From: Asterionellopsis glacialis
Taxonomy: Eukaryota > Bacillariophyta > Plagiogrammaphyceae > Rhaphoneidales > Asterionellopsidaceae
Direction of reading: 5' to 3'
DNA length: 10,046 nt
Assembly: GCA_014885115.2 (NCBI GenBank)
Contig: WKLE02003163.1
Span: forward strand, 1 to 10,046
The position numbers and the translations under genes are program-made. Shown here piece after piece: positions 1 through 5,929 of this stretch. The notes beneath the pieces are model-generated. The model worked only from the letters and a program-made list of their open reading frames with translations. It did no database searches and was not told the origin of the DNA. Every line of letters starts with the position of its first letter. The first letter of the stretch is position 1.

Positions 1-92
1 TTACCCTTTCATGGCATGATACGGATGTCACAATGCCGATTATTTTATTAGCGCTCGGTAGTTTAATAACGGTTTAGAGTTAGAGTTTATTA
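1..92. other. AT-rich non-coding flank beyond the recombinase
   Basis: This segment lies just past the last recognisable recombinase codon, downstream in the element's sense. All three minus-strand frames meet stops quickly and none resembles the expected recombinase C-terminus. Positions 72-90 hold a short repeat of the type TTAGAG TTAGAG followed by TTATTATTA. It may be the element's 3' terminal region, unrelated host DNA after a truncation, or a second insertion; the sequence does not decide between these. Confidence 0.5.
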
Positions 93-1091
93 TTATTTGT
101 CATCTGTGCCTGCCAATTTCAGGGCCATGGCCCCCAAGGCCCTTACAGAATGACTGCTGATTTGTGTCAAACTGTAACCTTGGTGTAAAAGGCTGGCTTT
201 TGCTGCACCACACTGGAGTGCTGAAGTGATATCAGTGTTGTGAATGTGTATCGGAGTACCGTTGATGTACGAAGATACATAACTAATCGGAGTGTTTTCG
301 TCTTGTACTTGTTGTCGAATTGCAAAAATCCTCCGTGCCATTGTGCAAACCGGACAAAATGGAGAGCCTGTCGCCTGATGATGAATTGTAGCACCCTTTT
401 GACCATTTTTCTGATGATCAATGGTCATAGTAACACTATCGGCTAATGTGAGCTCATCTAACGAGGCAGTCTGACAAAGGATGGTGCCGTTGCGTCGTCT
501 TAAGATTACATCCTTTAATCTAAATTGAGTAGTCCTGCGTTTCTTATTTGTTTTGGGGAAGGTATATTCTCCAAGTCTTAATAATAAGAAGAAAGCAATT
601 GTGATTAGATCTGCCACTGCCTACAAATGAGCCAGCTTGTCAGCCTGATAAAGGTTACATGTTGTTACTATAGCATGGACAGGAAGCGCCAATTGCGGTT
701 TTGGTGCTGGGTCTTCATCTTTGAACGATTTCAGTAGCAATGCAAATGGGAGATCTAATTCTTTGGAGCCATAGGTGCCCCTGGGATCTGGGTATCCAGC
801 CAATACCGCGGTCTGGGCAACATGGCGGAGGCCTGTGGCCACTGCCTGAGCACCCACTTGTTTGCCTTTTCCTGCATAACCTTCCCTGACCCGGACAGCA
901 AAGGATAGGAGAATTTCTTGCTGGATTGGTTTAGCAAGGTACCTGAGGTAGGGGTTGACCCGGCAGTCACTGCAGTGTTTGCACCAGTGATGCCAGTGCC
1001 AGCTCCTTGCCTCTGCATCCAGCGTTGCAGTGGCAATTGTTGTCCTTGCAATGTTGAGAGTACGAGCGAGGTAATTTTTTGCATAGGGCAC
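93..1091 (-). pseudogene. Tyrosine recombinase of the YR retrotransposon, broken and truncated
   Basis: Tyrosine recombinases integrate circular element DNA through a covalent phosphotyrosine link. The frame opens after TAA 1130-1128; the first usable start is GTG 1091, and no ATG occurs before the in-frame TAG at 623-621. An N-terminal core-binding-like part (FAVRVREGYAG, GLRHVAQTAVLAGYPDPRGT) is followed by the catalytic domain. The first catalytic Arg is probably in LLRLGEY (578-576), and the H-x-x-R box is SSHSVRALGAMAL (His 152-150, Arg 143-141). The frame then ends in three TAA codons from position 95. The nucleophilic Tyr normally lies some 25-30 residues after the His box, and no frame of 1-92 supplies a matching segment, so the active site is incomplete. 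The first 110 or so codons overlap the RNase H frame. Confidence 0.88.
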
Positions 1092-3259
1092 ACAAATTTC
1101 CAGGATGAATTCTGTGACAAGGGATATTTAGCACAAAAGCAAATAAAAAATTGTGAGTCATCATTGATGTGAGACAGGGTATTTGTGTTGAATGACCGCG
1201 ATGCAAAGTCAGCCATTTTGTTTTCATTTCCTTCAATATGGCTGACCATAATTGGGGCTGACTGTGTTCCGCGTTGCCTCATTGATAATCTACGTAACAA
1301 TCTGCCGGCTATCTGTGTGTCTGATTTGGAAGCCATTTTGGCGACCCAGGCCACAGAGGGCTTGTTATCACAGAGTATCCCAATCCGTTTATGCTTAATG
1401 TTAGCATGGTTTTCCAATGCAAGGTAATGTAGTGTTATCCTGGCCAGCTCCAAGTCAGAGTTCGTCACAGTACCGTTAGGGTTCTGTTCTGACACCACTT
1501 GGTTGGAAATTGTTTTTGGAAAGGGAACGCGCCATACGATTGGTTGCATGGAGCCATCCATGCTAAACCACACGCCTCCTGCGCCTGTGGCGCACGCGTC
1601 ACAATATCCAATCAGATCCGGGATCCCTGGGACAAGCTCCCGTACATGGGTTGGGCGAGCAGACAGGTCTTTTACCAGTACGTCAAGATCCAGTAGGTTT
1701 CTGTTTCTTCTTACTTCACTGGTTCTTCCTAATCCAATGTCGGCTGGGTCACTTCTTAATGCTTTGTTGATGGGCGTGTAGAGTCCCTTGGCTGCTGGGA
1801 GGATTCCTGTAGCATGTCTCAGTTTCCCAATGATTTTTTGGAATCGTCATGTGCGGACCTTTGTGCACTTGAGGACTCGGCGTAATTCTTTTATGATTCT
1901 TTCTGTTTTTTCGGAAGGCAGTTGGGCTGTCTTTGTCTTTCCATTCAACAGAAATCCTAATATTTCTTTTTGGGGAGCCCATTGTGCGTCTCCACGTTCT
2001 AGCTTTTTCTCAGACACACTGTCTTTTCCTCCTTCATGGTGTAAAACTGCTGGAGGAGGAGGGAAAATGTCATGGATTGTGTGGAGCGCTGCGCGGGAAA
2101 ACCGGAGCAGTTCTTTGCCGTCTTCTGTTTCAACTGCTGCTAAGCAGAAGTCATCTACGAAGACGTTAGCAGAAGTTTCTTTTCCCGGGGCTAGCTTATG
2201 TCATTTTGCAGGCCTCGCTGGTAGCATGTAGTGTTCCATCAGATGTTTGGGCAAGTCATCCCCCTTTTTAAGTAGTACATCAATGATGTCTCTGCACGTC
2301 TCCGTTGTTGCCGAAAAATATGGTGGGCTCTCTGTCCACCCCATCTGCAGCGCAGAGGGGACCACAATCTTCACTGGCCCTTGCGCGTCTTGCTGGGGAA
2401 GTACATAGCAGAAGTTCCACTTTTGGGAATCATCAACAATCATGCTCCAAAAGCCGTCTGAGAGATCAATCTTGCTGAAGTGTATTTCTGTCGCTACTGG
2501 GATCTCGTCCATATACCTGAAGATCTGCGGTAGGACTTGTCCAAGTAGTTTAACTGGAATCTCAGGTGCAAGCTTTTTGGTGGTGTCATTGACTGAATCC
2601 TGGAGGACTATCTGCTTGCGCGTGTACCTCTCCTTTTTATTTCTGGGCTTGGATTTCCTATAGACTGGGAAGGACAAGTCCAGTATCATCCTGCCTCTTC
2701 TGTCCTCTTGTGGGACCACTGCTAATGGAGAGAATTTAAAATTGGTTGGGAGTCTGTCCTTGATATCCTCCCATTTTATGACTGATGAGAAACCCACATT
2801 GACCTGGTATTCAATATCTTTGCATATTAAATCAATATTCTCATCCAGTCTTGCACTCACGTGGGCTCCCTTTTCCAGGGCTGCCTCTATCGCCTCCTGC
2901 ATCCACAGCTCTCCACAATCCACTGGTACTCCTCTCTCCCATTCTTTCAGGGTATCCACAAATGGGTGAAGGTTTGCAAGCGCCATTGGTCTCATTAGAC
3001 TTTTTCCCTTTTGGGGGCAGTCTGTCTTACCTTGTGCTCTTTCTGCAGGGGAGTCCGCTGGTAGTCGAGTGACTGGCTTCACCGTGTGACCCATTTTGGG
3101 TTTTTGGTCTACCCCCTTTTCCTCTTGCTTGATTTGCACTATAGGAAACAAATCATCTAATGGTGACTGTCCATTTGGCGGATCTGGCACTCCCTGCAGT
3201 TTCCCTTTTGGAACCTTTAAGGAAGCCCGGGGGCTACCGCCAGTCATGAGACCCCTCAC
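755..3259 (-). pseudogene. Reverse transcriptase-RNase H polyprotein of the YR element, broken
   Basis: This frame copies the element RNA into DNA (RT) and degrades the template (RNase H). It starts at GTG 3259 but is open from 3382, overlapping the end of gag in the minus-one frame. RT blocks, numbered from 3259: FSPLAVVPQEDRRGRMILDL near 176-195, motif A KIDLSDGFW with Asp265, motif B PSALQMGWTESPPYF near 301-315, and motif C VDD at 2158-2150. RNase H follows with all four expected acidic residues: Asp at 1600-1598 (YCDAC), Glu at 1450-1448 (LELA), Asp at 1369-1367 (CDNKPS) and Asp at 1210-1208 (MADFAS). Two in-frame TGA codons (2203-2201, just before motif C, and 1849-1847, in the RT-RNase H connection) break the frame. 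It ends at TAG 757-755, about 150 codons past the RNase H core and overlapping the recombinase. Motifs are otherwise well kept, suggesting fairly recent decay. Confidence 0.93.
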
Positions 3260-5573
3260 TTTCTCTTCAAACTTAGTTTCTGTTTGTAGGCTTCTGCCAC
3301 TTTCTCCAACGTTGCAGCAATCACTTGAGCTCTGGCATCCGTAGGCTTGGCTTCTAGGTGTTGGTACATGCAGCGGGCATTTTTACATGCCCTGAACAGA
3401 TTCATCTCTAAACAAGTACCCTTTGCTCCTATTTTTAGGTCCGTGTATTTCACTGGTGGATTCACCGCGTTTATCAAGGCACCAATTGTTAACTGTGGGT
3501 ACTGTTTCTTTAGGGGCTGAGTCACCTTCTCAATGAGAGGGTGCACATGAGCCTTGAACATGTTTCCTTGATCCGTGGGTCCACCTCCGGGTGTCATTAC
3601 TGGTGTCGAAGGAAACAGACCTTCCATGCGATCAATGGTCCCTTTACTTGCGCCCCTTCCAAAATATGCCGGAGGTGGCGGGGGCAGATCTCCGGAAGGA
3701 TAAAATCTGTCCAGTGGGCAGTGCTCAGTCTCAAGTATAGTTCCATTTTTGAGGAACGTAGTGGTATAGGTCAACCATGAGATTGGTAATGGTTTTCCCA
3801 GTTCCCACTGTGCAGCTTCTGAGAAGAACTGCCGAGAGTCATGTAAGATGGCCCATAAGATTTGGAGCACCTTCCTTGGCCCAATACTATCGTATACATC
3901 CACCTTTAGTCACAGGGCCCTCTGCAATTCAACCACCTCTTTAAAGTGGTGACTTTGCTTCCCCATCACTTCTTGCAGCAACTTGTGGTAGTTCACCAAC
4001 AAGCGCATCAGCCCAGTGTAATCATTTGGTGGGACCACCTTTACATTACTGGATACTTCCAACATATCCGACGGTGTCGTGCTGGTAGCTTGTTGTACTG
4101 CATCCTGTTGTTTACACTGGGACCTTTGGACCACCAAGGCTGTAAAAGGTACCGCAAACAGAGACAGGCCTCTATGACAGTCATCAAATTCCGCTTCCCC
4201 ATCATGGCCAAAGTTTAGGGACTTCACGTCCTTGACTAGACTTGACGACACAAATATTCTGACTGAGTTATCGGAGTCCGGTGATACTCTCAGTCTCTTT
4301 CAAAGTTGTCGTTCTACTACATTGGAGCTTTAACCATCCCTGGCAAAGGCTGCTAATAAGGTCGGAGGGTCTTTGCCTTTGGAAAGGGTGCATGCCGCCC
4401 GTATATGCAGTTTCTCTGAGTCAGTGTAAGACCTTTTTGACTTGGCCTCTGTAATACGTGCTGACACGGCCTTTACAGTCTCCAAAGCTTGACCATATGC
4501 CATCTGGGCATCAAGCACTGGACCCCTTGCACCACTTGGGGAAGACATAAGGGCATTTTTGCCTAATGCTACCTTTATGATTCTATTTCCCCATCTAGTC
4601 AGCTTTCTGTTGGGAATTACTGGTTTCCGTTGAAGTTGCAGTTTGCTATCATTACGGGAAGGACCAGCTCTTGCTGCTTTTGTACAGGCCAATCTAGTCC
4701 ATTCCACTATGGAGCTAACTTCTTGTCACTGGTGATCGGTGCTGAGGTTGCCGACCAGCCACTCTATGACTTGTAGAGCACAATAAGGAGGCATGGGTTC
4801 CATGAAGTAGGACGCCCACTCCAATGGCAAAAACACCAGTTTGCACAACTTTACCGTGTCTTCCACTGGTGTGCCCGTCTGGACGCGGCCCACGTGTGGT
4901 GCCAATAACAAGTCTGGGTTTGCATCATATGCAGCTTTTAAGTTTGCCAATTTTGCTCTTATCAGTGTGTCAACCTGGAAGAACTCATCTGCGGTCTCGC
5001 TCACGTTATCCCTGGGAGCTAGTAGATAGGGTGGTAACTGTCCCTCATCTACGTCGCTGTATCACGCAAATACTTTCCCATTAAACTCATTCGGAACACC
5101 AAATCCCATCTGGAATTGTTGGATACAATACACCATCGTCACATAACGGGATGTTGGTAATACGGTAAGGAAGGCGCTTGGTTCATCAGCACTGAGTAAC
5201 TGAGTCAATACCTCATCAGGATTGATCGCGTCCTCGACTACCTCGAAGGCCTTGATAACGGATTCCGTCAATTCCTCATTCGATCTACCTGCCGTAGAAG
5301 ATAGCATTTCGTACATGAGGATGCCCTCCTTTGCCTCAAATGGGAGTGCAAAAGGTTGGGCAGCGGGGACGTTACCCCCAGGAGCTGGAGCGCCTTCCGC
5401 ACCTGGTCCCGCTCCCCACGTGGGTTGCGGACCACCCGGGTTTTGGTCTGTAGCCTTGGGAACTATCCGGGAGGAGGAGGCGCCATGGCCTCATCACCTC
5501 CGGCGCCTCTTGTAGTTCTCATTGTTGGTGGTCCTCCTACTTGGGGGGCAGGGACGGGAACGTCGTCGCTCAT
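3256..5573 (-). pseudogene. Gag-like ORF of the YR retrotransposon, CCCH zinc finger, broken
   Basis: Gag-like proteins package the element RNA. The proposed start is the ATG at 5573-5571, opening a Gly/Pro-rich segment of 36 codons that ends at TAG 5465-5463. The long frame resumes shifted by minus one near 5470 in a CCT-rich tract. It then continues in a single frame to the terminal TGA at 3258-3256, interrupted by TGA 5064-5062, TGA 4728-4726, TAA 4332-4330, TGA 4302-4300 and TGA 3912-3910. Similarity to the N-terminal ORFs of diatom YR elements, as I recall them, persists across each stop, for example through LVKDVKSLNFG (from about 4233) and WAILHDSRQFFSE (from about 3852). Near the C-terminus, 3414-3358 encodes C-x8-C-x4-C-x3-H, close to a CCCH zinc finger rather than the usual CCHC knuckle. 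Unbroken, it would be about 770 residues. The Gag role is inferred from position and the finger. Confidence 0.75.
3358..3414 (-). other. CCCH-type zinc finger in the Gag-like protein
   Basis: The spacing is C-x8-C-x4-C-x3-H, with flanking residues GTCLEMNLFRAC and CMYQH. Canonical CCCH fingers, which bind RNA, are C-x8-C-x5-C-x3-H, so this is one residue short in the middle. It sits just before the overlap with the RT frame, where retroviral Gags carry a CCHC knuckle. RNA binding is inferred. Confidence 0.6.
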
Positions 5574-5929
5574 TGTCTTTGTTCTTCGTTTCTTGCTCCT
5601 GCTCTCTTGAAAGTGAGCAGTCAACGGCCGGTGTCAGAATTTCGCAAGATACGCTTCTGATCCCGGCACGCAGGTTGAACGCGCGCAACTCTTACCAGTT
5701 CTTTTTTGGCCTTGTCTGGCCTCCCTTTTGCAGATTATTGACTGGATACAGGTTTCTGTACGGGTCTCCAGTCACACGCTACGAGCCTCACGCGTTGCTG
5801 TTCAGTTGTAACCGCCATCTTCCCACCAGACCTCTTTAAAAGAGTCCCTGAAAGCTTTGCATCAAACTACTGGTTTGATTTTAAAAGAGGCACATCTCAG
5901 TTCATAACTAACGTTGAAAAATCTACACA
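5574..5929. other. Divergent spacer: element 5' end and SUN gene promoter region
   Basis: No gene is supported here. The left part (about 5574-5830) is relatively CpG-rich and probably includes the retroelement's 5' leader or terminal repeat, with a small imperfect hairpin at 5601-5618. On the plus strand, 5701-5740 is pyrimidine-rich and ends in TTTTGCAG, which could be the 3' end of a 5'-UTR intron of the SUN gene, though I found no convincing donor. From about 5836 the composition turns AT-rich, which may mark the shift from element to host promoter DNA. The exact boundary cannot be placed without an intact element copy. Confidence 0.5.
5831..5890 (+). promoter_or_regulatory. Nested inverted repeats upstream of the SUN gene, possible promoter element
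   Basis: Two inverted repeats are nested. The inner one is perfect: ATCAAAC (5861-5867), a 5-nt loop, and GTTTGAT (5873-5879). The outer arms, CCTCTTTAAAAG (5831-5842) and TTTTAAAAGAGG (5879-5890), pair at about 10 of 12 positions. The TTTAAAA cores could act as TATA-like boxes 40-95 bp before the ATG at 5930. The arrangement is visible directly; a role as operator, promoter or remnant of element termini is inference. Confidence 0.35.

Larger units (their letters stand above)
93..5573 (-). mobile_element. Degenerate DIRS/Ngaro-like tyrosine-recombinase retrotransposon
   Basis: On the minus strand this stretch encodes, in order, a Gag-like protein, reverse transcriptase, RNase H and a tyrosine recombinase. 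RT plus RNase H plus a phage-integrase-type recombinase, with no DDE integrase or aspartic protease, defines the YR retrotransposons (DIRS, Ngaro, VIPER, PAT). No methyltransferase domain follows RNase H, which argues against a typical DIRS-1 layout. I saw no LTRs and could not find the split direct or inverted terminal repeats that would settle the subgroup. The coordinates run from the first gag codon to the last recombinase codon; the true ends lie outside, the 5' end within 5574-5929. Eight internal stops and a frame break mean this copy is not autonomous. Confidence 0.88.

Noticed and set aside
9..19. Small palindrome TCATG G CATGA
   Set aside because: Five-base arms are expected by chance at this frequency.
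2201..3259. A defence-type, retron or group II intron reverse transcriptase
   Set aside because: RNase H and a tyrosine recombinase follow in the same unit and a Gag-like ORF precedes it, which is a retrotransposon layout in a eukaryotic context.
918..3344. Plus-strand frames across the retroelement
   Set aside because: The minus strand carries clear RT, RNase H and recombinase motifs; the plus-strand frames have none.
1847..5064. TGA read as a sense codon in this genome
   Set aside because: The intact SUN gene has no in-frame TGA in about 930 codons and uses TGG for all its tryptophans; decay of the element explains the stops.
1..5929. LTRs or matching terminal repeats around the element
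   Set aside because: By eye, no direct or inverted match was found between 1-92 and 5574-5929; one element end appears truncated.
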